From the NCBI GenBank assembly GCA_944320195.1, contig CALUGP010000013.1:1-64000 (forward strand): a stretch of DNA of 64,000 nt, read 5' to 3'. The stretch's first letter is position 1, and each line of letters starts with the position of its first letter. The translations under genes were made by a program, and so were the position numbers. The notes beneath the pieces are model-generated. The model saw only the letters and a program-made list of their open reading frames with translations. It searched no databases and was not told the DNA's origin. Origin of the DNA: an uncultured Prevotella sp. (GTDB lineage Bacteria; Bacteroidota; Bacteroidia; Bacteroidales; Bacteroidaceae). This document shows, piece by piece, positions 33,980-42,636 of this stretch.

Positions 33980-35056
33980 ATGGATGGTGCTTTTGCATTA
34001 TACAGATATCCTTTCTCAAGTGAATACACGGCAATGCGGCAGGAATGTGGCAAACCTCTTACCTTGTCTTCATGCAACGACCTTGTCGGAAAATCAGGAT
34101 TTGCATTCGATCCATTTCATCCAACGGCAGAACATCCTATATTGGTTTTAACACCAGATAAAGTCGAGAGACATAAAGTTAAGACAAATGTTGATTTTGA
34201 CGAAACCCCATTCTACAACCGATCTGTTGAAGACGAACGTTTAAGGTATAAACAGACATTTGCATGTTTCCACAACAAACTGACAAGTGGAGAGTTTTCA
34301 AAAATTGTGTTGTCACGTTATTCAGACGAGTCTGCCGGCGCAAACCTTGATTGTGAAAAACTTTTCATGCGCGCCTGTGTCCTATATCCGAGAATGTTCA
34401 TCGCATTGGTCTCAATGCCACAATGTGGCACGTGGCTTATGGCCACGCCTGAAATATTATTGGAAGAGAGCGACGGGAAATGGCATACTATGGCATTGGC
34501 CGGAACAATGCGTATAGACGAGACAAAAGATACAGACATTTGCATGGCCGTACGCAAGAAGAACGGGAACATTTCTGAATGGAGTATAAAAAACATAAGG
34601 GAACAAGAATATGTGTCAAATTATATAAAAAGGTGTTTGCAACATTATTCCTCTATATATGAAGCAACAGAACCATATACTGTCAGGGCAGGAACAGTGA
34701 AACACATACGTAGTGATTTTTATTTTGACATAGACGACAAACTATTAGGCGAACTGATAGACGCCCTGCATCCGACCCCGGCTGTTTGCGGAACGCCAAA
34801 GGATGACACATATGCATTCATCCGCCAAAACGAGGCGTATGACCGCAAATATTACAGCGGTTTTGCAGGACCTCTGTGCTGCGATGAAGGCACACATCTT
34901 TATGTTACACTAAGATGCATGGAAATCAATAATGACAAATGCAGACTTTATGCAGGTGGCGGTCTTCTCGAGAACAGTGAATTAAGTGATGAATGGCTTG
35001 AGACAGAAGCCAAAATGGATACAATGAGAAGATGTTTGGCAATAAAAAGAATATAA
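33980..35056 (+). CDS. menF: Isochorismate synthase
   Basis: 358 aa, chorismate-binding family. It makes isochorismate from chorismate, the entry step to menaquinone. Family features are the KIVLSRYSDESAG segment, TWLMATPEILLEE, MALAGTMR, NIREQEYVSNYI, and the C-terminal LYAGGGLLENSELSDEWLET without the final T in most paralogues. The N-terminal region is shorter than in E. coli, as in other Bacteroidota. It overlaps menD by 25 bases, indicating translational coupling, and its context (menD, menB, menC, menE) separates it from anthranilate or salicylate synthases. Confidence 0.93.
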   Translation: MDGAFALYRYPFSSEYTAMRQECGKPLTLSSCNDLVGKSGFAFDPFHPTAEHPILVLTPDKVERHKVKTNVDFDETPFYNRSVEDERLRYKQTFACFHNKLTSGEFSKIVLSRYSDESAGANLDCEKLFMRACVLYPRMFIALVSMPQCGTWLMATPEILLEESDGKWHTMALAGTMRIDETKDTDICMAVRKKNGNISEWSIKNIREQEYVSNYIKRCLQHYSSIYEATEPYTVRAGTVKHIRSDFYFDIDDKLLGELIDALHPTPAVCGTPKDDTYAFIRQNEAYDRKYYSGFAGPLCCDEGTHLYVTLRCMEINNDKCRLYAGGGLLENSELSDEWLETEAKMDTMRRCLAIKRI

Positions 35057-36717
35057 ACATTTTAGTTGCGTTGCTCATTAAACATGGAGTAAAACGCGCT
35101 GTGGTATGTCCCGGTTCAAGAAACGCCCCTATAGTACATACGCTTAACGAATGTGAAGACATTGCGTGCTATCCTGTCACAGACGAACGCAGCGCGGGAT
35201 TTTACGCTTTGGGAATGTCGCTTGCCGATAATGCCCCGGTTGTTGTATGCGTGACTTCAGGCACAGCTTTACTTAACCTTGCTCCGGCCGTAGCGGAAGC
35301 GTCTTATCTGCATCATGGACTGATAGTGATTTCTGCCGACCGCCCTTCTGCATGGATAGGGCAACTTGACGGACAAACATTGCCACAACCGGGAGTTTTC
35401 GGCTGTTTTGCAAGCATGTGTGTGAACTTGCCTGAACCTCATGACGACATCGAACTATGGCATTGTCGCCGTCTTGTCAACGAAGCGTTATGCGAAGTTA
35501 AGGCAAACGGTAATAAATCTGTACATATCAACGTGCCTATAAGCGAACCGTTATTTGAATTCAACACAGACGAACTTCCGACTTTGCAAAAAATAGAAAC
35601 GATACGGGCAGCATTAAATACACAGGCATTTGAAAATATAGTACTGCCACGGATGTTTGCCGCCAAACGCCCAATGATTGTTGTCGGACAACTAAGCGAA
35701 ATCCCAGAAAAATTGGAGCAAGCGCTGGCTTTTGTCAGCAATCATATTGCGGTTTTGTCTGAACCTCTTTCTTTTGGGATGCAACGTCCGTTTGACCTTG
35801 TACTTGCACGTACGGGTGAGGCGGTCGAATATTCGCCAGATTTCTTACTTTACATAGGCGACACCATAATCAGCAAAAGATTAAAGAACTATCTTCGTGA
35901 AACAGACATCACCGAGGTTTGGGCTGTGTCTGAAGACGGGAAGATTCATGATACATTTATGCAATTGTCAGGCGTAATCGAAGGCTGTTCGACAAGCGCT
36001 ATAATGTGTATTGCCGATTTTTGCGAGAAACACATTGCTGAAATAGATGACAATAACACACAGCCACGTACATGTTTTGCAGATAAATGGAAAAAATGTA
36101 TGGATGATGTCTGCAGACTCATATCCGGCTATGAGCCACGCTATTCACAAATGGCGGCCATAAGAGATTTTGAATTGTCATTGGAAGACATGGACTATGC
36201 ATGGCATGTCCATTATGCTAACAGCAATGCCGTAAGACTGGCATGCATTTACTCTACACATCATGTCTGGTGTAACCGTGGTGTCAATGGCATTGAAGGA
36301 AGTCTGTCTACCGCTGCCGGTTTCTCCGTAGCGACAGACGACATGGTGTTTTGCATAATCGGCGACCTAAGCTTCTTTTATGATCAAAACGCACTGTGGA
36401 ACTCAAATATAAAAGGCAACTTGCGCATAATACTATTAAATAATGGTTGCGGAGGCATTTTTTACAGCCTGGGAGGGCTACGTGAAAGTTCGGCTTTCAG
36501 CAGACTTGTTTCTGCACATCACGACACTACCGCGCAGGGGATTTGTACGCAAAATGACATCGGCTATTTGTCAGCTAAAAACAACGAAGAACTCCATGTC
36601 GGAATTGCAACGCTGATGACCAGCCAGACTACCCGGCCAATGCTGCTGGAAGTGTTTACGGATGCAGAAGAAGACAAACTTGTAATAAATGATTTTATGA
36701 AATATATCAAGTCATGA
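35032..36717 (+). CDS. menD: SEPHCHC synthase (MenD)
   Basis: 561 aa, thiamine-diphosphate enzyme joining 2-oxoglutarate-derived succinic semialdehyde to isochorismate. It has [15 protein letters not shown] near residue 20, [22 protein letters not shown] with active-site Thr/Ser, [20 protein letters not shown], and the TPP/Mg motif as [18 protein letters not shown] near 443. The start overlaps menF and the stop overlaps the menB start by 4 bases (ATGA), so menF-menD-menB are read as a coupled block. Confidence 0.96.
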   Translation: MFGNKKNINILVALLIKHGVKRAVVCPGSRNAPIVHTLNECEDIACYPVTDERSAGFYALGMSLADNAPVVVCVTSGTALLNLAPAVAEASYLHHGLIVISADRPSAWIGQLDGQTLPQPGVFGCFASMCVNLPEPHDDIELWHCRRLVNEALCEVKANGNKSVHINVPISEPLFEFNTDELPTLQKIETIRAALNTQAFENIVLPRMFAAKRPMIVVGQLSEIPEKLEQALAFVSNHIAVLSEPLSFGMQRPFDLVLARTGEAVEYSPDFLLYIGDTIISKRLKNYLRETDITEVWAVSEDGKIHDTFMQLSGVIEGCSTSAIMCIADFCEKHIAEIDDNNTQPRTCFADKWKKCMDDVCRLISGYEPRYSQMAAIRDFELSLEDMDYAWHVHYANSNAVRLACIYSTHHVWCNRGVNGIEGSLSTAAGFSVATDDMVFCIIGDLSFFYDQNALWNSNIKGNLRIILLNNGCGGIFYSLGGLRESSAFSRLVSAHHDTTAQGICTQNDIGYLSAKNNEELHVGIATLMTSQTTRPMLLEVFTDAEEDKLVINDFMKYIKS

Positions 36718-37544
36718 AAGAAAAAAGAGAATGGAAATCCGTTGAAGGGTTTGATTTCAAGGAAATATTATTTGAAGAATTTGAAGGTATTGCAAAAATA
36801 ACTATCAATCGTCCACGTTACCGCAACGCCTTTACGCCGAGGACCACATGGGAGATGAGCCAGGCATTCGCATATTGCCGCGAAGCCCAAAGTATCGGTG
36901 TGGTAATTCTTACAGGAGCAGGTGACAAGGCCTTCTGTTCAGGAGGCGACATGCATGTGAAAGGGCGTGGAGGTTATGTCGGTGAAGACGGTGTGCCGCG
37001 TCTTAATGTCTTAGACGTACAGAAGCAAATCCGCTCATTGCCTAAACCTGTGATAGCCATGGTCAACGGATATGCCATTGGCGGAGGACACGTGCTTCAT
37101 GTGGTATGCGACTTGACGATAGCAAGCGAGAACGCAATATTCGGCCAGACGGGCCCAAAGGTCGGCTCGTTTGACGCTGGCTTCGGCGCGTCCTATCTTG
37201 CACGTATCGTAGGACAGAAAAAAGCTCGGGAGATATGGTTCATGTGCAAGCAATATTCTGCACGAGAAGCCGAGCAGATGGGACTTGTAAACTGTGTTGT
37301 GCCGTTCGACGAACTGGAAGACACATGTGTGGCATGGGCTCAGACCATGATGGAACGAAGCCCCCTGGCATTGCGCATGATAAAAGCAGGACTAAACGCC
37401 GAACTTGACGGACAAGCAGGAATACAGGAACTTGCAGGTGATGCCACCATGCTTTATTACTTCCTTGACGAAGCACAAGAGGGAGGCAAGGCCTTTCTGG
37501 AAAAACGCAAGCCGGATTTTAAGAAATATCCCAAACTGCCTTGA
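36714..37544 (+). CDS. menB: 1,4-dihydroxy-2-naphthoyl-CoA synthase
   Basis: 276 aa, crotonase fold. It closes the second ring from o-succinylbenzoyl-CoA. Seen are [36 protein letters not shown] (oxyanion-hole region), [20 protein letters not shown] and [20 protein letters not shown], all characteristic of MenB rather than other crotonases. The C-terminus ends FKKYPKLP as in typical MenB. It overlaps menD by 4 bases and menC follows after 10 bases. Confidence 0.97.
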   Translation: MKEKREWKSVEGFDFKEILFEEFEGIAKITINRPRYRNAFTPRTTWEMSQAFAYCREAQSIGVVILTGAGDKAFCSGGDMHVKGRGGYVGEDGVPRLNVLDVQKQIRSLPKPVIAMVNGYAIGGGHVLHVVCDLTIASENAIFGQTGPKVGSFDAGFGASYLARIVGQKKAREIWFMCKQYSAREAEQMGLVNCVVPFDELEDTCVAWAQTMMERSPLALRMIKAGLNAELDGQAGIQELAGDATMLYYFLDEAQEGGKAFLEKRKPDFKKYPKLP

Positions 37545-37554
37545 TTTGACTGCC

Positions 37555-38586
37555 ATGAATTATAAAATCAGCATTATTCCAAAAACATTGCATTTCAAGC
37601 AGCCGGCCGGGACTTCACGCGGTGTTTACACAACAAGGAAGTCTTGGTTTATTGAACTTACTTCTGCAGCCATTCCAGGGCGCAAAGGCATTGGTGAATG
37701 TGCGCCACTGCCAGACTTGAGCTGTGACTACAGTGCGGACTATGCCGAAAGGCTGCGTGCATTATGCGACGCTTTTGAGCGTAACGGTAAGATTGATTAT
37801 ACAGAGATGAGGGAATATCCTTCAATGCTGTTCGGACTTGAAACGGCCTTGGCGCATTTCAATGCAGGCACAACGGCCTTGTTTGACACGCCATTCAGCC
37901 GTGGGGAAGAGGGCATACCCATAAACGGACTTGTATGGATGGGCAGCTATGAAGAGATGCTTGTCCGCATGGAAGAGAAAATCAAGTGCGGATTCCATTG
38001 TGTAAAACTGAAAGTCGGCGCGATAGACTTTGACAGCGAGCTTGATTTGGTAAAACGAATACGTAGCCGGTTCTCGGCTTCCGAAATAGAATTGCGCCTT
38101 GATGCCAACGGTGGCTTTAAGCCAGAAGAAGCGCTCTACAAACTTGAACTTCTGTCACAATATTCCGTACACTCCATAGAGCAGCCGATAAAGCCCCACC
38201 TGTGGAGTTACATGGCGCAATTATGCAGAGAATCGCCTTTGCCAATAGCCCTTGATGAAGAACTCATCGGCATTACCGACCCTTCAATGATGGGATATAT
38301 GCTGAATGTCATACGCCCGGCCTACATTGTGATAAAGCCGTCGTTGCACGGAGGAATGTATGGCACGGAAAAATGGATGAGCGCCGCGCGCGACAACAAT
38401 GTCGGGACTTGGATTACAAGCGCGCTTGAGAGCAACGTAGGCCTTAACGCCATAGCCCAACTTGCAGCTAAGGCTTACGGCCCTGGCATTACGATGCCGC
38501 AAGGGCTTGGCACAGGGCAGCTTTTTACAGACAACATAGACATGCCCGTAGAAATACGCGGCGACAAACTTTATTATATTAAGTGA
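37555..38586 (+). CDS. menC: o-Succinylbenzoate synthase
   Basis: 343 aa from ATG 37555 (MNYKISIIPKTLHFKQPAGT). Enolase superfamily: the catalytic Lys pair region FHCVKLKVGAIDFD, metal ligands in LRLDANGGF, SIEQPI and ALDEELIG, and a second Lys in YIVIKPSLHGG. It dehydrates SHCHC to o-succinylbenzoate. The in-frame opening from 37405 overlaps menB and is rejected. After its stop a short simple-sequence hairpin (38583-38652) separates it from menE. Confidence 0.93.
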   Translation: MNYKISIIPKTLHFKQPAGTSRGVYTTRKSWFIELTSAAIPGRKGIGECAPLPDLSCDYSADYAERLRALCDAFERNGKIDYTEMREYPSMLFGLETALAHFNAGTTALFDTPFSRGEEGIPINGLVWMGSYEEMLVRMEEKIKCGFHCVKLKVGAIDFDSELDLVKRIRSRFSASEIELRLDANGGFKPEEALYKLELLSQYSVHSIEQPIKPHLWSYMAQLCRESPLPIALDEELIGITDPSMMGYMLNVIRPAYIVIKPSLHGGMYGTEKWMSAARDNNVGTWITSALESNVGLNAIAQLAAKAYGPGITMPQGLGTGQLFTDNIDMPVEIRGDKLYYIK

Positions 38587-38652
38587 AAAGTGAAGAGTGA
38601 GAAATCCATAACCATTATGAATTTTGGATTTTTCACTTTTCGTTTTTCATTC
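38583..38652. repeat. Simple-sequence hairpin between menC and menE
   Basis: GTGAAAAGTGAAGAGTGAGA followed by AATCC on the left is mirrored by TGGATTTTTCACTTTTCG on the right, with mismatches. It resembles the other simple-sequence inverted repeats found at operon junctions in this window. Confidence 0.6.
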
Positions 38653-38669
38653 TAATTAAATTTTATTGT

Positions 38670-39671
38670 ATGGATTTACAAGAGTTCCTTGACGAGTGGA
38701 ACAATCAGTCTGATACAATCCTCGTCCACACAAGCGGTTCAACGGGAAAACCCAAAGCCATGCGTGTTGAGAAACACCGCATGGAGGCAAGCGCACGGCT
38801 TACGTGCGACTTTCTCGGTTTGAAGCCAGGCGATACAGCCCTGCTATGCATGCCGCTTGACTATATAGCAGGCAAGATGGTTGTAGTGCGTTCCATTGTA
38901 AGGGATTTGCAGCTTGTCAGCATAAAGCCGTCAGGCCATCCGTTGGCAGGTATTGACACGCCGCCTACATTTGCCGCGATGGTGCCCATGCAGGTGTATA
39001 ACAGCTTGCAGATGGAGCACGAGCGCACCATGCTTAAAGCCGTGAAACACCTGATTATTGGCGGAGGCGCAGTAGACAAGCAGCTCGAAACCGAGTTGCG
39101 AAGCTTTCCAAATGCAGTGTGGAGCACTTACGGCATGACCGAAACGCTGTCGCACATAGCTATGCGCCGTATCAGCGGCAGTGGTGCTGACAGCTGGTAC
39201 ACTCCGTTTGACGGTGTAAACGTAAGCCTTGACACGGACGATTGTCTTGTGATAAACGCTCCGGCTGTATGTCCGTCAGTTCTCCATACAAACGACATTG
39301 CAGAGTTGCATGCCGACGGCCACCGCTTCCACATACTCGGGCGCAAAGACAACGTAATATGCAGCGGCGGCATAAAGATAATGATGGAGGACGTGGAAGA
39401 CGCTCTTCGCCGGCATCTGTCCATGCCGTTCATCATAACCAAACGTGTTGACGCACGGCTTGGTGAGGCCGTCGTAATATTGTTCGAGGGGACGGACGCA
39501 ATGATTGACACCATAAAAGAAGTGTGCTTGCGCGTATTACCTAAGTATTGGCGGCCAAAGAATTATATTCCAATAAATCAGATCCCGACAACAGAAACAG
39601 GCAAACCTGCGCGCGCCAAGGCGCGGCGAATTGCAAGCGGAGCACATGCCGGTGGCTGTCTGGAGCAATGA
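38670..39671 (+). CDS. menE: o-Succinylbenzoate-CoA ligase, short form
   Basis: 333 aa. Adenylate-forming enzyme activating o-succinylbenzoate with CoA. The ATP motif VHTSGSTGKPKAMRV is already at residue 20, so the first 100-150 residues of a full-length acyl-CoA synthetase are missing; short MenE proteins are usual in Bacteroidales. The TYGMTETLSHIAMR motif (about 152-165), LGRKDNVICSGGIKI and the C-terminal Lys region IPTTETGKPARAKAR are present. It completes menF-D-B-C-E. No menH or menA is visible in the window. Confidence 0.93.
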   Translation: MDLQEFLDEWNNQSDTILVHTSGSTGKPKAMRVEKHRMEASARLTCDFLGLKPGDTALLCMPLDYIAGKMVVVRSIVRDLQLVSIKPSGHPLAGIDTPPTFAAMVPMQVYNSLQMEHERTMLKAVKHLIIGGGAVDKQLETELRSFPNAVWSTYGMTETLSHIAMRRISGSGADSWYTPFDGVNVSLDTDDCLVINAPAVCPSVLHTNDIAELHADGHRFHILGRKDNVICSGGIKIMMEDVEDALRRHLSMPFIITKRVDARLGEAVVILFEGTDAMIDTIKEVCLRVLPKYWRPKNYIPINQIPTTETGKPARAKARRIASGAHAGGCLEQ

Positions 39672-39683
39672 AAAAGACAAAGA

Positions 39684-39854
39684 GGGTGTGTCAAAATGGC
39701 GGCCATCGCCATTGTAGGGACATAATTCATTATGTCCGCACGTTTCGTAAGAAACGTATTACGCTGACATAGAGATATTTATACGCCCCTCCGTGGCGTA
39801 CGGACATAATGAATTATGTCCCTACAAGAGCAGTAAACCCATTTTGACACACCC
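39684..39854. mobile_element. MITE-like element with GGGTGTGTCAAAATGG ends
   Basis: The 16-bp ends (39684-39699 and 39839-39854) are perfect inverted repeats, and similarity extends outward to GACAAAG with a small mismatch. Just inside, GGGACATAATTCATTATGTCC on the left (only the first 20 bases quoted exactly) is mirrored on the right by GACATAATGAATTATGTCCC. About 171 bp with no ORF. The ends resemble those of some Bacteroidota insertion sequences. Confidence 0.65.
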
Positions 39855-40027
39855 ACTTTGTCTTGTATCAACTTTTTCTGTTTTGCAATATGTGGCATTT
39901 TGTCTTGTGAAAGGCCGCATATTACAATATGATTGACGGCCTTTTGGATAACAAAAGGCCGTCAGTTACATGAAGGAACATTTGTGATGATGTTACATGC
40001 TTACTTGTTTAAAGATATAATGTCGCT
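39855..40027. other. Convergent gap between menE and thrC with dispersed hairpin
   Basis: TGACGGCCTTTTG (39934-39946) pairs exactly with CAAAAGGCCGTCA (39952-39964) around a 5-base loop. It sits between the 3' ends of menE and thrC. Nothing else is seen. Confidence 0.7.
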
Positions 40028-41353
40028 TTATTCAACCTTCTTGATAAGGTACTGCTTGAAATCGGCGAAGGCGTTAGTCATTGGTACAGACTGCTTCTTG
40101 CCATGCATGAAGGCTGCAAGGCGCGGTGGTATGGTTAAGGATGCGCCGATGGCCTGTTCTACGGTGTCATTGAATTTTGCGGGATGTGCCGTTTCAAGGA
40201 ATACTCCCGTTTCGCCGGATTGCAAGTTCTCGGTCAATGCGCGCCAGCCACACGCCCCGTGAGGGTCGAGTATATAACCGTTGTTATGGTAACATTCCGC
40301 CATGGCTTCACGTATCTGCGCGTCAGAGTATGCGGCTCCGCATATGTCGGCTGATATGTCGGCGTGTGAATGGCGGTAAAGGTCAAGTATGCGCGCGAAG
40401 TTGCTCGGTGCGCCTACGTCCATGGCGTTGGCGATTGTCTGAATGCTTGGGCGTGGGGTGTATTCGCCTGTATGCAGGTATTCAAGGAACACATCGTTTG
40501 CATTGTTGGCTGCAATGAAACGTTTTACGGGCAACCCCATGCGCTTTGCGAAGAGGCCTGCGGTTATGTTTCCGAAGTTGCCGCTTGGCACGCACACTAC
40601 GAGATTGTCTGCCAATCCGTGTTCTTTCATCCGTGCATAAGCATTGAAATAATAAAAAGCCTGCGGTAAGAATCGGGCGACGTTAATCGAATTGGCAGAT
40701 GTCAGTTTCATCTGCTTGTTGAGTTCCTCGTCGGCAAACGCGTCTTTAACCAATGCCTGGCAGTCGTCAAACGTGCCGTCGATTTCAACGGCCGTTATGT
40801 TGCGCCCGAGCGTGGTGAACTGGCATTCTTGTATCTTGCTTACTTTTCCTTTCGGATAAAGCACATATACATGTATCCCGTCAACGCCCAGGAAACCGTT
40901 TGCCACGGCCGATCCTGTATCGCCACTTGTGGCCACAAGCACATTGACGCATCTGTCCGCCCGGCCGCTTGCGCGCTTGTCACTTTTTATGAAATGCCCC
41001 AACATGCGCGCCATGAAACGCGCCCCTACGTCCTTAAAAGCAAGAGTAGGGCCATGGAACAGTTCAAGCGACCATATATTGCCGTTGACATGCACCACCG
41101 GACAATCGAAAGACAATGTGTCATAAACAATATTTCTGAGCTCTTCAGCTGCAATGTCTTCACCGAAAAACGCATCCGCAACCTCAAAAGCAATTTCTTT
41201 GAAGGAAAGATCTTGTATCCTTTCAAAAAAATCTTTTGGCAAAGACTTTATCTTTTCCGGCATGTAAAGGCCGCGATCAGGCGCCAAGCCCCTCACCACA
41301 GCCTCGCACAACGTGGCGGGCACAGTGCTTTTATTTGTACTATAATATTTCAT
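40028..41353 (-). CDS. thrC: Threonine synthase
   Basis: 441 aa, PLP-dependent enzyme making threonine from O-phosphohomoserine. It has YYSTNKSTVPATLCEAVVRG at the start, the PLP-lysine segment HGPTLAFKDVGARFMARML near residue 110, LVATSGDTGSAVANGF, and the phosphate-binding CVPSGNFGNITAGLFA. This is the longer class of ThrC as in E. coli and yeast. It is the last of three genes (thrA, a PGM-like kinase candidate, thrC) on the minus strand, 15 bases after the middle one. Confidence 0.97.
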   Translation of the reverse strand: MKYYSTNKSTVPATLCEAVVRGLAPDRGLYMPEKIKSLPKDFFERIQDLSFKEIAFEVADAFFGEDIAAEELRNIVYDTLSFDCPVVHVNGNIWSLELFHGPTLAFKDVGARFMARMLGHFIKSDKRASGRADRCVNVLVATSGDTGSAVANGFLGVDGIHVYVLYPKGKVSKIQECQFTTLGRNITAVEIDGTFDDCQALVKDAFADEELNKQMKLTSANSINVARFLPQAFYYFNAYARMKEHGLADNLVVCVPSGNFGNITAGLFAKRMGLPVKRFIAANNANDVFLEYLHTGEYTPRPSIQTIANAMDVGAPSNFARILDLYRHSHADISADICGAAYSDAQIREAMAECYHNNGYILDPHGACGWRALTENLQSGETGVFLETAHPAKFNDTVEQAIGASLTIPPRLAAFMHGKKQSVPMTNAFADFKQYLIKKVE

Positions 41354-41368
41354 AAGTGCATATTTTCG

Positions 41369-42619
41369 TTATACGTTCAGGAATGTCTGCATAAAATCTC
41401 CTAACCTCAGCAAGCCGTAGTCGCCGCTAACGCAACTTTCTTCGTCATATACGCGGACACCGTCTGGTTTTATATTAGGGCTCCATATGGCAAAAGGAAC
41501 AGGCTCGTTGACATGGGTGCGCACCTCAACCGGAGTGGGATGATCTGGCAAAAGGGCTATGGCGACAGGATTGTCGCTCCATGAGCTGACTTCCTTGAGA
41601 ATCGGACCGATAAGCCTTTTGTCCAGATTCTCTATTGTACGGATTTTCAAATCCAAATCTCCGTCATGACCGGCCTCGTCGCTGGCTTCTACATGCAAGA
41701 ATACAAAATCGTCGGTACGCAATGCATCCAACGCTGCCTGGGCTTTGCCTTCATAGTTTGTATCGGCAAGGCCTGTGGCTCCTTCAACCTTTATGACTTT
41801 TAAGCCTGCGTAATGTCCTATTCCTTTGATAAGATCGACCGCCGATATTACTGAGCCGGAAGTGATCTGAGGATATATCTCTGACAATTTTTTCATCGCG
41901 GGACGATAACCTCCGCCCCATGGCCAGATACTTAAAAAACCGGCAGGCGAATGGCTGTTGTTGTCTTCGGTTTTCCGGAAATCAGAATTTGCCAGAATCT
42001 CTTGCGACTGAAGTATAAGTCGGTTTATGATGTCGGCCGTCTCTTGTGCTGTCATACGTCCACTTTCAGCCCTGTTTTCCCATCCTGACTCAGGCTTAAC
42101 CATCAGTTCCCTCCACGGCTCTCCGGGGTGATCATGTGGCGGAGCGCATATTACATGCTTGCTGCCTCGGCGGATTACAAGCAAGTGGCGGTATTGCGTT
42201 CCTGTCAGGAAATGGATGTCATCACTGCCCAAGCGTGAATTCAGCAACCTTATCAGCACGTCTCCCTCTTCTGTCTTAAGGTGACCGCCATGATGATTCA
42301 AAATCCCAACATTGCCCAATGTTACAATGTTGCAGCGCATGGCAAGATCGTCAGCTTGCATTTCATAGCCGATACTGGCAGCTTCAAGAGGGCCGCGTCC
42401 TTCATAAACAATGTTCAGATCATAACCGAGTATTGCCGTATTTGCGACTTCACTGCCAGGATGGAAACCATCCGGAATTGTTATGAGACGCCCTGTGCGG
42501 CCTTTACAGGCGAGATGGTCCATGTTCGGCTTATCTGCATACTGCAACAATGTTTTTCCCCCTAACCTCGGAACCGGATGATCAGCCATTCCGTCGCCTA
42601 ATATAATGAGATGTTTCAT
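41369..42619 (-). CDS. PGM-like phosphotransferase, probable homoserine kinase
   Basis: 416 aa of the archaeal-type cofactor-independent phosphoglycerate mutase family (alkaline phosphatase superfamily). The start is MKHLIILGDGMADHPVPRLG with metal-binding Asp in GDG; the nucleophile Ser region is PGSEVANTAILGYD near residue 60; SAVDLIKGIGHYAG, FVFLHVEASDEAGHDGDLDL and LLPDHPTPVEVRTH supply the other ligands. It is usually annotated as a glycolytic mutase. Its place between thrA and thrC, with no thrB in view, argues that it supplies homoserine kinase activity, as reported from genetic work for the equivalent Bacteroides gene (from memory). Confidence 0.85.
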   Translation of the reverse strand: MKHLIILGDGMADHPVPRLGGKTLLQYADKPNMDHLACKGRTGRLITIPDGFHPGSEVANTAILGYDLNIVYEGRGPLEAASIGYEMQADDLAMRCNIVTLGNVGILNHHGGHLKTEEGDVLIRLLNSRLGSDDIHFLTGTQYRHLLVIRRGSKHVICAPPHDHPGEPWRELMVKPESGWENRAESGRMTAQETADIINRLILQSQEILANSDFRKTEDNNSHSPAGFLSIWPWGGGYRPAMKKLSEIYPQITSGSVISAVDLIKGIGHYAGLKVIKVEGATGLADTNYEGKAQAALDALRTDDFVFLHVEASDEAGHDGDLDLKIRTIENLDKRLIGPILKEVSSWSDNPVAIALLPDHPTPVEVRTHVNEPVPFAIWSPNIKPDGVRVYDEESCVSGDYGLLRLGDFMQTFLNV

Positions 42620-42636
42620 CGCGCTTAATCCTCAAT

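Noticed and set aside
38670..39671. menE considered as a truncated pseudogene because about 100-150 N-terminal residues are missing
   Set aside because: The short form starts cleanly, keeps the ATP, adenylate and C-terminal Lys motifs and sits in an intact men operon; short MenE proteins are usual in Bacteroidales.
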